Shown here piece by piece: positions 25,419 to 34,302 of a stretch of DNA of 41,357 nucleotides. The stretch spans positions 1 to 41,357 of the forward strand of contig JALWKJ010000181.1 of assembly GCA_027081495.1 (NCBI GenBank), written 5' to 3'. The notes below the pieces were generated by a model, which did not search any database, was not told the DNA's origin, and saw only the letters and a list, made by a program, of their open reading frames with translations. The position numbers were made by a program, and so were the translations under genes. The first letter of the stretch is position 1; every line of letters starts with the position of its first letter. The DNA comes from Campylobacterales bacterium (GTDB lineage: Bacteria; Campylobacterota; Campylobacteria; Campylobacterales; QNZT01).

Positions 25419-26738
25419 ATGTATGATATCGTCTATGTCGGAGGAGGACTTAATTACGCCGGAGCGATAGTCGCAGCAAAAAATTCACTAAAAGTCGCGC
25501 TCATAGAGAGATCTTTGGATCAACTTGGAGGTATATGTCTGCACAAAGGGTGTATCCCTTCAAAAATGCTTCTTCATTACGCAAATACGATTCTTCAAAG
25601 CAAAGAGGAGATCTTTAGCGGAAAATTAAAACTAAACCTAAAAGCTCTAATAGAAAAAAAGAAAAAAATCATCGCCTCCGCAACAAAAGCGGTCTTATCG
25701 CAATGTAAAGATATCGATCTTATCGAAGCGGATGCAAAACTCATAAAACCTCATGTTATAGAAGCAAACGGCAAAAAAATAGAAGCCAAACATATAGTTT
25801 TGGGCACCGGTTCGTCGCCTTTTATTCCAAAAGGTATTGAGTACAACAAAAAAGATATCATAACAAGCGATGAAGCGCTTGAGTTGGAAGAGCTGCCAAA
25901 AAGTATAGCCATCTACGGAAACGGAGCAATCGGTCTTGAAATGGCGACATATTTCGCATCGCTTGGAGTCGTAACGACAATCATCTCAAGAGGTGAAGGA
26001 ATTTTAAAAAAAGCTCATCCTCTTATACAAAGTTCTCTAAAGCTTCAACTTGAAAAACTCGGCATAAACCGCTTGGAAAATCATCCCGTAAATAAAGCAA
26101 AAAGTACTTTTAGAGGAGTTCATGTCGTTTTTGAAGAGGGACATTCGAGATATTTTGATACTCTGCTTGTCGCAACCGGACGAAGAGCAAATACGGATGT
26201 TGTCGCTGCAAAAAGTATCGAAATATCGAGAAAAGGGATAAATACCGATGAATATTTTGAGACGACACTTAAAAATCACTATGCCATAGGCGACTGCAAC
26301 GGAAAACTGCAATTAGCCCATGCCGCAAGAGCGCAAGCGCTAAATGTAACTCTTAGGATTCTTGGCAAAAAACCGTCAAAAATAGATCTTGACAATGTCG
26401 TGAAATTTATTCACACTCAACCTATGAGTTATGCGAGTGTCGGAAAGAATAGAGAAACTCTTGAAAAAGAAAAAATAGAATACAAAGAGAGTATAGTCCC
26501 TCTTAGCCACTTTACAAATTCACTTTTTCATCAAGCAAGCAACGGTTACATGATAGTTTATGCCGACAAAAAAGGTTTTATTCTATCCGCCGAACTTCTA
26601 GCGCCCGATGCCGAAGAGCTCATATCCGCGGTAGCGACCGCGCTTGCGGGGGAGATGGATGCGACTCTAGCCCAAAAGACTATAATGGCTCATCCTACAT
26701 TCAGCGAAGCGTTAGAGAGAGCTTATTTTAGATTATGA
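25419..26738 (+). CDS. lpd: Dihydrolipoyl dehydrogenase (E3)
   Basis: The 439-aa flavoprotein reoxidises the E2 lipoyl group with NAD+. It has a redox disulfide C-L-H-K-G-C (Cys40, Cys45), a C-terminal H-P-T-F-S-E active-site dyad and A-I-G-D-C-N for FAD. The first FAD loop is V-G-G-G-L-N-Y-A-G rather than the usual G-A-G-P-G-G, and the protein is some 25 residues shorter than most homologues. It overlaps lipB as ATGA. Confidence 0.93.
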   Translation: MYDIVYVGGGLNYAGAIVAAKNSLKVALIERSLDQLGGICLHKGCIPSKMLLHYANTILQSKEEIFSGKLKLNLKALIEKKKKIIASATKAVLSQCKDIDLIEADAKLIKPHVIEANGKKIEAKHIVLGTGSSPFIPKGIEYNKKDIITSDEALELEELPKSIAIYGNGAIGLEMATYFASLGVVTTIISRGEGILKKAHPLIQSSLKLQLEKLGINRLENHPVNKAKSTFRGVHVVFEEGHSRYFDTLLVATGRRANTDVVAAKSIEISRKGINTDEYFETTLKNHYAIGDCNGKLQLAHAARAQALNVTLRILGKKPSKIDLDNVVKFIHTQPMSYASVGKNRETLEKEKIEYKESIVPLSHFTNSLFHQASNGYMIVYADKKGFILSAELLAPDAEELISAVATALAGEMDATLAQKTIMAHPTFSEALERAYFRL

Positions 26739-27319
26739 TCGTTCATAAATGGGGTATTACGGAGTATAAAGAAGCTATTATAAAGATGCAAAAAGTTCAC
26801 AAGAGCGCATTGGAGGATAAAGAAAATCATCTCATACTGACAAGTCATAAAGCCTGCTTTACCGTCGGAAGAGACGGGTGGGACAAAAAGTGGGATGTCG
26901 AAGCGATAAAATGCGATAGAGGAGGATCGATTACCGCGCATGGAGAAGGACAAAATATCTACTATTTTTGTTTCCAAGTCGCTTCTGCGATACACTTTTT
27001 TAGAAAAGTCGTCTTATCTTTCAAAGATTTTTTCAACTCTTTAAACAAAGATATAAAATACAGCAAGAGTAATCCCGGCTTTTATATACAAAACAGAAAA
27101 TTATGTTCTCTGGGCTTTCGATATAAAGAAGGCGTCTCTTTACACGGTGTCGCGCTTAATGTTGACATAGATCAAAGTTTTCACTCTAAAATAACTCCTT
27201 GTAATCTACAAGGATTCACGACAACTTCACTTGTAAATGAAGATATTCACATAAGCTGTAATGAGGTGAATAAAATAATAGTTTCAGAAATTTTAAAGAA
27301 TTTTAATGAACGCTTATAA
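26735..27319 (+). CDS. lipB: Octanoyl-ACP:protein octanoyltransferase LipB
   Basis: LipB moves octanoate from ACP to the E2 lysine, before LipA inserts sulfur. The 194-aa protein has G-R-D-G, G-G-S-I-T-A-H-G-E-G-Q, the lysine in R-K-L-C-S-L-G, H-G-V-A-L-N-V and catalytic Cys in T-P-C-N-L-Q-G. The usual Y-H in the T-Y-H-G motif is A-H, a mild divergence. It overlaps both lpd (ATGA) and lipA (14 nt). Confidence 0.92.
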   Translation: MIVHKWGITEYKEAIIKMQKVHKSALEDKENHLILTSHKACFTVGRDGWDKKWDVEAIKCDRGGSITAHGEGQNIYYFCFQVASAIHFFRKVVLSFKDFFNSLNKDIKYSKSNPGFYIQNRKLCSLGFRYKEGVSLHGVALNVDIDQSFHSKITPCNLQGFTTTSLVNEDIHISCNEVNKIIVSEILKNFNERL

Positions 27320-28136
27320 GCCCAGAGTTTTAGCGCCCGATCTGAAAAAGATATCTAAAATATCCGACATTTTAAAGAAATATACATTGACTTCCGTATG
27401 TGAAAAAGCCGCCTGCATGAACAGAAACGAATGTTATGCGAACAAAAGTACGACTTTTATGATACTTGGAGATATATGCACTAGATCTTGTCGCTTTTGC
27501 AATATAAAAACAGGCAGACCAAAGGAGGTAGATTTAAACGAACCCCATCGCATAGCTCTTGCGGTAAAAGAGCTTGAACTAAAGTATGTCGTTATAACTT
27601 CGGTTGATAGAGACGATCTTAAGGACTTTGGAGCAAAACAGTTTGTTCGATGCGTACAAAAGATAAAAAAACTCTGCAAAGATACGAAAGTCGAACTCTT
27701 GACTCCTGATTTTAAAGCAAAAAGCGATTTATTGCAAATCATAATCGATTCAAATGCCGATAAATTATCTCACAACCAAGAGAGCACAAGATCTATCTCG
27801 AAAATCCTGCGTCCTCAAAGCGACTATGACAGATCGCTTCAAACCCTTAGATACTATGCAAAAAACTCAAATATTCCCGTAAAATCTTCTCTTATGGTCG
27901 GCTTAGGAGAGAACGAGAAAGATCTCATACAAACCTTTAAAGATCTTAAGAACGCCGGTGTTTCACATTTGACATTAGGACAATACCTTCAACCGAGTCC
28001 AAAACACCAGCCGGTAGTAAAATATTTTAGCCGCGATTTTTTTGAAAGATTAAAAGATATCGCATTGGATATGGGTTTTAAAAGCGTTATTTCCGGCTCG
28101 CTTGTAAGAAGTTCTTATTTTGCTCATCTTTACTAA
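27306..28136 (+). CDS. lipA: Lipoyl synthase LipA
   Basis: The 276-aa radical-SAM enzyme inserts two sulfurs into octanoyl-E2. It has the auxiliary cluster cysteines C-E-K-A-A-C-M-N-R-N-E-C (32, 37, 43), the SAM cluster C-T-R-S-C-R-F-C (58, 62, 65) and the C-terminal R-S-S-Y whose serine ligates the auxiliary cluster. It is a little shorter than enterobacterial LipA. Last gene of the operon; a palindromic repeat follows. Confidence 0.96.
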   Translation: MNAYKPRVLAPDLKKISKISDILKKYTLTSVCEKAACMNRNECYANKSTTFMILGDICTRSCRFCNIKTGRPKEVDLNEPHRIALAVKELELKYVVITSVDRDDLKDFGAKQFVRCVQKIKKLCKDTKVELLTPDFKAKSDLLQIIIDSNADKLSHNQESTRSISKILRPQSDYDRSLQTLRYYAKNSNIPVKSSLMVGLGENEKDLIQTFKDLKNAGVSHLTLGQYLQPSPKHQPVVKYFSRDFFERLKDIALDMGFKSVISGSLVRSSYFAHLY

Positions 28137-28170
28137 ATAATATTTTCAAATAGTCGATACATTATATAAT

Positions 28171-28222
28171 CAAGTCTTCTGAAAAATGATGTTGTTCGAG
28201 AATCATATTTTTCCAGAGGAGT
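28171..28222. repeat. Palindromic interspersed repeat, short copy
   Basis: TCTTCTGAAAAATGAT (28175-28190) and ATCATATTTTTCCAGAGGA (28202-28220) form an inverted repeat around GTTGTTCGAGA. The core is identical to the outer parts of the copy at 14-133, but the internal hairpin segment is absent. It lies between lipA and the chemoreceptor gene. As RNA it could fold into a stem ending in a short T run and help end the lip transcript. Confidence 0.65.
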
Positions 28223-28250
28223 CGATCGCCACATATTAAAGGAGATTGTT

Positions 28251-29657
28251 TTGTTAAAGATATCGATTATTATATTGTTTCTAGGCGCGCTTGCGGTTTT
28301 GTTTGCTTTTAGCGATACGAGCGATAACGCTCTCGCTTTTGCTCCGATAGCCTTAGGAGGCTTTATAAACTCTAAAAAAAGAGACAAGATATCCTCTTTA
28401 GGCGAAGAGATAAAAAAAGTCGCTACTGAAGCCGCAAAAGGAAATCTTGAACCGAGAATCACAAATATCGATCCAAACGATCCGCTATGTGAAGCGGCGT
28501 GGAGCGTAAACAACATGCTAGATCAAATCGAAGCTACGCTAAGGGGATCGGTTACGGCCATAAAAAGCGCGAGCGAAGGAAAAACTCATAGAAAAGTTTT
28601 TGACAACGGGCTAAAGGGTCTTTTTAAAACCAATAGTAAACTTATTTCAAAAGGCGTCGATGCCATTATCCAAAACAATAAAGATAAACAAAAAGCGGAA
28701 TTGGGTATGAAATTTGAAACCATAAGCGGAGGACTTAAAAAAGGCGTTTCAATTCTTCAAACAAATATAAACGATTCGTTGTCGAATGTCGCGGATATCA
28801 GTAAAATCGCGCAAGAGACGGCGGTCGCATCGGGAGAAAGTACGCAAAGCACAAATGAGCTCTCCGAAAATATCAACCATCTTATAGAATTGATCTCCGA
28901 CATATCCGTTTCTATTAATTCGTTGAACGAAAGATCAAATGAGATAAATATCGTCGTCGATTTGATCAAAGATATAGCGGATCAAACAAACCTTTTGGCA
29001 TTAAACGCCGCTATAGAAGCCGCGCGTGCGGGAGAGCACGGCAGAGGGTTTGCCGTAGTTGCGGATGAGGTAAGAAAACTTGCCGAAAGAACCCAAAAAG
29101 CTACGACAGAGATATCCATCACCATCAAAACACTACAACAAGAAACCGAAAGTATGCAGTCAAATTCACAAGAAGTCAATAAAATTACCGAAATTTCGGA
29201 ACAAAAGATTAAAGATTTTCAAAAGTCTTTGGATAAATTCGATAAAAACGCTATAAAAACCGCGAAACTCTCAAAAAAAGTAGAATATCAAAGCCTTGTT
29301 ATTTACGATAAAATAGAGCATATTCTCTTTAAAGCGGACGCGTATGAGAGAGTTTTGGAGAACAAAAGAGACAATTCGGACATGATAACGGCAAAAGATT
29401 GCAGAGTCGGCGTCTGGTATCCCAATGAAGGCAAAGAGATTTTCGGAAAAACAAAAAGTTATCCTCTTATTTTTGATCCCCATGATAAACTTCATGATTA
29501 TGCAAACAAAAATATAGAAAAGATAGTAAAACATGGATTGAATGGAAAAATAGAAAAAGAACTTATAGATAATTTTATAAATATGGAAAACGCCTGTAAT
29601 CAATTTTTTGATCTTTTGGATAAAATAGCGGTCGAAAAGGTTGAAATGGATGCATAA
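28251..29657 (+). CDS. Methyl-accepting chemotaxis protein with CZB domain
   Basis: The 468-aa chemoreceptor has two short N-terminal hydrophobic segments with almost no periplasmic loop, then a cytoplasmic signalling domain with the hallmark tip D-Q-T-N-L-L-A-L-N-A-A-I-E-A-A-R-A-G-E (about 245-265). The C-terminal CZB zinc domain matches H-x-x-F (H-I-L-F, about 356), C-R-V-G-V-W (about 384) and H-D-K-L-H (about 410-414). CZB receptors sense zinc or HOCl. The start is TTG with AAAGGAG 6 nt upstream. Confidence 0.9.
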   Translation: MLKISIIILFLGALAVLFAFSDTSDNALAFAPIALGGFINSKKRDKISSLGEEIKKVATEAAKGNLEPRITNIDPNDPLCEAAWSVNNMLDQIEATLRGSVTAIKSASEGKTHRKVFDNGLKGLFKTNSKLISKGVDAIIQNNKDKQKAELGMKFETISGGLKKGVSILQTNINDSLSNVADISKIAQETAVASGESTQSTNELSENINHLIELISDISVSINSLNERSNEINIVVDLIKDIADQTNLLALNAAIEAARAGEHGRGFAVVADEVRKLAERTQKATTEISITIKTLQQETESMQSNSQEVNKITEISEQKIKDFQKSLDKFDKNAIKTAKLSKKVEYQSLVIYDKIEHILFKADAYERVLENKRDNSDMITAKDCRVGVWYPNEGKEIFGKTKSYPLIFDPHDKLHDYANKNIEKIVKHGLNGKIEKELIDNFINMENACNQFFDLLDKIAVEKVEMDA

Positions 29658-29686
29658 ATATAAGCTAAACCTTATATTTATGCATC
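29649..29686. repeat. 16-bp perfect hairpin overlapping the chemoreceptor stop codon
   Basis: GATGCATAAATATAAG (29649-29664) and CTTATATTTATGCATC (29671-29686) are exact inverted copies with a 6-nt loop. The stop TAA (29655-29657) lies in the left arm. No T run follows on either strand, so it is more likely an mRNA-end stabiliser or a protein site than an intrinsic terminator. Confidence 0.7.
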
Positions 29687-29710
29687 AACAAACCTTAAGC
29701 AATTTTAAAG

Positions 29711-29716
29711 TATAAT
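29711..29716 (+). promoter_or_regulatory. -10 box of the rsmA-rnj operon
   Basis: TATAAT at 29711-29716; transcription near 29723 would leave about 15 nt before the ATG, including AAGG at 29731-29734. Confidence 0.55.
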
Positions 29717-29737
29717 CCCCATTTAGAAATAAGGCTT

Positions 29738-30550
29738 ATGTTGATTAAAGCTAAAAAAAAATTTGGTCAAAACTTTTTAAAAGACGAGTCGATAAAAAAG
29801 AAAATCATCCAATCGATGCCCAAAGACGACGATTTAGTCATTGAAATTGGACCTGGCTTAGGTGATTTAACAAAAGAGTTGCTTCACGCCCGCAAGCGCG
29901 TGACGGCTTTTGAGATTGACTTAGAGTTATGCGGTTATTTGCAAAAAAGTTTTAATAGCGAAATAAAAGAAAAACGGCTTAGGTTAATTTGTACGGATGT
30001 TTTGAAGGTCTGGGAGCGCGGCTTCTTGTCTGAAGAAAAGTATCATCTTGTCGCAAATTTGCCTTACTATATAGCAACAAATATCATACTAAGAGCGCTT
30101 GAAGACATAAAGTGTAGATCGATTTTAGTCATGATACAAAAAGAGGTTGCAGAAAAATTCTCCGCAAAAAGCGGGGATAAAAGTTTTTCCGCGCTATCGA
30201 TTTTGGCAAATAGTATTTCAAAAACCGAGATACTTTTCGATGTGGACAAAGATTCTTTTGATCCGCCTCCAAAAGTCGTCTCTTCAGTATTAAAGATTGA
30301 AAAATTGAAAGAGTTTATAGACAAAGAGCTTTTTTGTGATCAAAAAGAGTTGGAAGATTTTAAACATTTTTTAAGAGCTGCTTTTGGGCAGCCGAGAAAA
30401 ACGCTGCTTAAAAATCTTCAAACCCTCTTTGATAAAAACGCTCTTTTAAAACAATTTGAACTTTTTGAAATACCGTCAAACGCAAGACCTCATCAACTCG
30501 AAATCTCGAAATATCACCTATTATTTAAAAATCGCGACCATCTGTCATAA
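29738..30550 (+). CDS. rsmA: 16S rRNA dimethyladenosine transferase RsmA (KsgA)
   Basis: RsmA dimethylates two adenosines near the 3' end of 16S rRNA, a late check on 30S assembly. The 270-aa SAM methyltransferase has K-K-F-G-Q-N-F-L, E-I-G-P-G-L-G-D-L-T, the acid F-E-I-D and catalytic N-L-P-Y-Y. Position ahead of rnj is conserved in Campylobacterota. Confidence 0.96.
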   Translation: MLIKAKKKFGQNFLKDESIKKKIIQSMPKDDDLVIEIGPGLGDLTKELLHARKRVTAFEIDLELCGYLQKSFNSEIKEKRLRLICTDVLKVWERGFLSEEKYHLVANLPYYIATNIILRALEDIKCRSILVMIQKEVAEKFSAKSGDKSFSALSILANSISKTEILFDVDKDSFDPPPKVVSSVLKIEKLKEFIDKELFCDQKELEDFKHFLRAAFGQPRKTLLKNLQTLFDKNALLKQFELFEIPSNARPHQLEISKYHLLFKNRDHLS

Positions 30551-30597
30551 TTTGGTATGCAAAAAATAAAGAGCATCCGCTCTATACAGGAAAATCG

Positions 30598-32517
30598 ATG
30601 GAAGAAAATAATCAACAATCAAACAATAATACTCAAAACAGAAATCAAAATAAAAACAACCATAACAAAAGAAATAACAATCCAAACCAAAAACAACAAA
30701 ATCAAGGACAAAATAGACCGAAAAAGAGAAAAGGTCCACCGAAATTTTCGGCAAAACTGGGAAATCAAAACTGGGAAATAGCGATAAAAGACGCGATAAA
30801 AGCAAATAAAAAAGTTCGTGCCGACACGCTATCTACTTTTAACAATATCAAATCTTCAAACGCTTCCATAAAAATAACTCCACTCGGAGGTCTTGGAGAA
30901 ATAGGCGGAAACTTTATGATAATGGAAACGAATACTTCAGCTATTATCATAGATATCGGAATGAGTTTTCCAAATGAAAATATGCATGGAGTCGATATAT
31001 TAGTGCCGGATTTTAGCTATATAAAAAAGATAAAAGACAAAATAGAAGGCATAATCATAACTCACGCTCACGAAGATCATATCGGCGCGGTTCCCTACTT
31101 CTTTAAACAATTTAAATTTCCAATTTACGCGACGCCTCTGCCGCTTGGAATGCTCTCAAATAAATTTGACGAGCATGGTCTAAAAAAAGATAAAAGTTAC
31201 TTTCGCCCCGTTCTAAAGAGAAAAATCTATACAATCGGCGAATTTGAGATAGAGTGGATTCATGTAACCCACTCCATTATCGACGCTTCCTCATTGGCGA
31301 TTACTACCGATGCCGGGACGATCATACATACCGGAGATTTTAAAATCGACCATACCCCCATCGACGGACAACCAACCGACCTTCATAGGTTTGCGCACTA
31401 TGGCGAAAAAGGAGTTCTTCTTTTAATGAGCGACAGTACCAACTCTTATAAAGAGGGCATAACCAAAAGCGAAAGCACAGTCGGTCCGACTTTTGACAGG
31501 ATATTTAGCAACGCCAAAGGAAGAGTTATTATGTCAACATTCTCTTCAAATATTCATAGAGTTTATCAAGCCATCTCTCATGGCGTAAAATACAACAGAA
31601 AAGTTTGTGTTATCGGTCGCTCTATGGAAAGAAACCTCGACATAGCGATGGAGCTTGGATATATAAATCTCGATAGAAGAATTTTTATAGATCCTCATGA
31701 AGTAAATAAATTTGACGATAAAGATATACTCATAGTCACTACGGGCTCGCAAGGAGAGACTATGAGCGCGCTTTATAGAATGGCGACCGACGAACACAGA
31801 CATATAAAAATCAAACCCACGGATCAAATCATCATCTCCGCAAAAGCGATTCCCGGAAATGAAGCGAGCGTTTCAAGGGTTTTAAATTTTCTTATCAAAG
31901 CCGGCGCAAGCGTAGCGTATCAGGATTTTAGCGAAATTCATGTAAGCGGCCATGCGGCGATGGAAGAGCAAAAACTTATGATGCGCCTTGTAAAACCGAA
32001 ATTTTTCATGCCCGTACACGGCGAATACAATCATATTTACAAACATGCTCAAACCGCAATAACTTGCGGCATAAATCCACGAAATATATATCTGATGAGC
32101 GACGGAGATCAAATCGAAATATCCCAAAGATCGCTTAAAAAAGTAGCGACCGTAAAAACGGGAAAAACTTATATCGATAACCAAATCAATAAACAAATCG
32201 ACGACGATGTCGTTATAGACAGACAAAACCTTGCAGATGCGGGCATAGTCATGCTGGTTGTCCAGATCGATGAACAGAGTAAAAAACTCATAGGTAAACC
32301 GGTTGTCAGAACTTACGGTATCGTAGCCGATAGAAAAGATAAAGCTTTTACGAAAGAGATGGAAGATCTTTTGGATCATTTTCTAATCAATGCAAAACCG
32401 GAACAACTACAAGATCAAAAAGGAATAGAAAATACATTAAGACAGGTGATCAGAAAACATATATTCAGGACATTTAAAAAATACCCGACAATAGTGCCCA
32501 CCGTATTTTTAATGTAA
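30598..32517 (+). CDS. rnj: Ribonuclease J
   Basis: The 639-aa beta-CASP metallo-beta-lactamase has H-A-H-E-D-H-I-G (about 154-161), H-T-G-D-F-K and G-S-Q-G-E, with endo- and 5' exonuclease activity in mRNA decay and rRNA maturation. The first 45 residues are low-complexity Asn/Gln/Lys followed by R-P-K-K-R-K, a disordered basic extension known in Helicobacter RNase J. AGGA precedes ATG 30598, with a small AGAGC-ATCC-GCTCT hairpin (30570-30583) just upstream. Confidence 0.96.
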   Translation: MEENNQQSNNNTQNRNQNKNNHNKRNNNPNQKQQNQGQNRPKKRKGPPKFSAKLGNQNWEIAIKDAIKANKKVRADTLSTFNNIKSSNASIKITPLGGLGEIGGNFMIMETNTSAIIIDIGMSFPNENMHGVDILVPDFSYIKKIKDKIEGIIITHAHEDHIGAVPYFFKQFKFPIYATPLPLGMLSNKFDEHGLKKDKSYFRPVLKRKIYTIGEFEIEWIHVTHSIIDASSLAITTDAGTIIHTGDFKIDHTPIDGQPTDLHRFAHYGEKGVLLLMSDSTNSYKEGITKSESTVGPTFDRIFSNAKGRVIMSTFSSNIHRVYQAISHGVKYNRKVCVIGRSMERNLDIAMELGYINLDRRIFIDPHEVNKFDDKDILIVTTGSQGETMSALYRMATDEHRHIKIKPTDQIIISAKAIPGNEASVSRVLNFLIKAGASVAYQDFSEIHVSGHAAMEEQKLMMRLVKPKFFMPVHGEYNHIYKHAQTAITCGINPRNIYLMSDGDQIEISQRSLKKVATVKTGKTYIDNQINKQIDDDVVIDRQNLADAGIVMLVVQIDEQSKKLIGKPVVRTYGIVADRKDKAFTKEMEDLLDHFLINAKPEQLQDQKGIENTLRQVIRKHIFRTFKKYPTIVPTVFLM

Positions 32518-32519
32518 TC

Positions 32520-33482
32520 ATGAACTATACTAAAATCGCAAAAGAAGTTCTACAAATAGAAGCCGAAGAACTCATTAGAGCCTCAACGAAACTTGATGAC
32601 GAGATAAAAAAGGCGGTATCTCTGATCTTTAAGACAAAAGGTAAACTTATCGTTACGGGTGTGGGAAAAAGCGGACTTGTCGGAACTAAAATGGCGGCTA
32701 CCTTCGCAAGTACCGGAACAAGCAGCTTTTTTCTCCATCCGACGGAAGCTTTACACGGCGATCTTGGCATGATTGACAAAAACGACACGGTTTTTGCTAT
32801 CAGCTACAGCGGTGAGAGCGAAGAGCTTACTAAAATTTTACCACATATAAAACGCTTTGAAATTCCTCTAATCGCTATGGCAAAAAGCAAAGATACGACT
32901 TTGGGAAGATATAGCGATCTGTTTATTCCGATATCGGTTGAGAAAGAGGCTTGTCCTCTTGGGGTAGCGCCTACATCCTCGACGACTCTTACAATGGCGA
33001 TAGGCGATGCGTTAGCGGTTTGTCTAATGCAAAAAAGAGGATTTAAAAAAGAGGATTTCGCATCGTTTCATCCCGGAGGAACTCTTGGAAAAATGCTTTT
33101 TATCAAAATAAAAGATCTCATGAGAAAAGAAAACCTTCCCGTAGTAACCGTAGATACTCCTTTAAAAGAGACTATTGTCGTCATGAGCGAAGGAAGACTG
33201 GGCAATGTTCTCATAGCGGACGAATCAAATAGACTTTTGGGTGTTTTAAGCGACGGAGATCTAAGAAGAGCTTTGATGAAAGATGATTTTTCACTCGAAA
33301 AAAAAGCATATATTTACGCTACAAAGAATCCGAAGTATATCACGGATAAAAATATGCTGGCAAGCGAAGCGTTAAAAATCATAGAAGAAAATAAACTCCA
33401 ACATCTTGTCATAACGGATAAAAATAAGAAAATAAGAGGAATTTTACATATTCACGACTTAATCGAAGCGGGAATAAAATAG
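32520..33482 (+). CDS. kdsD: KpsF/GutQ family sugar-phosphate isomerase (arabinose-5-phosphate isomerase)
   Basis: The enzyme makes arabinose 5-phosphate for KDO and lipopolysaccharide. The 320-aa protein has an SIS domain with T-G-V-G-K-S-G and H-P-T-E-A-L-H-G-D-L-G-M, and two C-terminal CBS domains (about 205-320). It starts 2 nt after rnj with no ribosome site of its own, so translation is probably coupled. Confidence 0.93.
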   Translation: MNYTKIAKEVLQIEAEELIRASTKLDDEIKKAVSLIFKTKGKLIVTGVGKSGLVGTKMAATFASTGTSSFFLHPTEALHGDLGMIDKNDTVFAISYSGESEELTKILPHIKRFEIPLIAMAKSKDTTLGRYSDLFIPISVEKEACPLGVAPTSSTTLTMAIGDALAVCLMQKRGFKKEDFASFHPGGTLGKMLFIKIKDLMRKENLPVVTVDTPLKETIVVMSEGRLGNVLIADESNRLLGVLSDGDLRRALMKDDFSLEKKAYIYATKNPKYITDKNMLASEALKIIEENKLQHLVITDKNKKIRGILHIHDLIEAGIK

Positions 33483-33534
33483 CTCAAGACCGTGCAAACC
33501 CGTCACTTTAACAAATATGTGATAAACTCGTTTT

Positions 33535-34302
33535 ATGGAAAATTTACGATTAAACAAATATCTCTCTCACAATACTAAATACTCCCGCCGTGAAGCGGAC
33601 GAACTTATAAAAGACGGTCATGTCAAAATCAGAGGCAAAGTGGTGACGGATCTCTCTACAAAGGTGCAAAAAGGCGATAAAGTCTATCTAAAAGGACGAT
33701 TCGTACACCCGAAAAATGAATTTACCGTTTTGGTCTATAACAAAAAAAAGGGTGAACTCGTAGCGAAAAAAGACGATAGGGGGAGAAAGACTATTTACGA
33801 AAACCTCTCGGGGCGCTATCGACACTTCATACCCATCGGCAGGCTGGATTTCGCAAGCGAGGGATTGATACTTTTAACCGACTCGCCGACAGTCGCGACA
33901 GCGCTTATGACAAGCAATCTCGAGAGAGTCTATTTTCTCAAGATAAAAGGTCAAGTTACCGACCAAATAGAAGAAGCGATGAAAAAAGGTTTTAGCGCCG
34001 ATATCGCCACTAAAGGGGCTCACAAAAAAACTAAAATCATCTCAATGGAGTTCGCGCCGTTTTTATGGTATAAAATTCAAAAAAACAGCGGTGGATATAC
34101 AAAACTAAAAGTAGCCATAAATGAAGGAAAAAACAGAGAGCTTAGAAGATTTTTCGGATACTTTAACGCCGATGTCGTGGATCTTAAAAGAGTGGAGTTT
34201 GGAGGCATATCTCTTGATATCGCCCCCGGTAAAAGTCGTTTTTTAACAAAAACGGAGTATCATTCGCTTCATACATATCTTCAAGGTCTTAAAAAAGCGT
34301 GA
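33535..34302 (+). CDS. rluB: RsuA/RluB-family pseudouridine synthase
   Basis: The 255-aa protein has an N-terminal S4 RNA-binding domain (1-60) and a synthase domain with the catalytic G-R-L-D-F-A-S-E-G-L motif (Asp near 103). The R-E-L-R-R-F-F motif later on fits the RsuA/RluB/E/F branch. The target uridine (23S or 16S) cannot be read from sequence, so the symbol is provisional. No clear ribosome site is present; a TAAACT box 7 nt upstream might start transcription at the ATG. It overlaps rarA as GTGA. Confidence 0.88.
   Translation: MENLRLNKYLSHNTKYSRREADELIKDGHVKIRGKVVTDLSTKVQKGDKVYLKGRFVHPKNEFTVLVYNKKKGELVAKKDDRGRKTIYENLSGRYRHFIPIGRLDFASEGLILLTDSPTVATALMTSNLERVYFLKIKGQVTDQIEEAMKKGFSADIATKGAHKKTKIISMEFAPFLWYKIQKNSGGYTKLKVAINEGKNRELRRFFGYFNADVVDLKRVEFGGISLDIAPGKSRFLTKTEYHSLHTYLQGLKKA

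Noticed and set aside
28152..28226. AGTCGAT direct repeats flanking the short palindromic element as a target-site duplication
   Set aside because: The left copy is 16 nt away from the element's arm, so a 7-bp chance match is more likely than a duplication.
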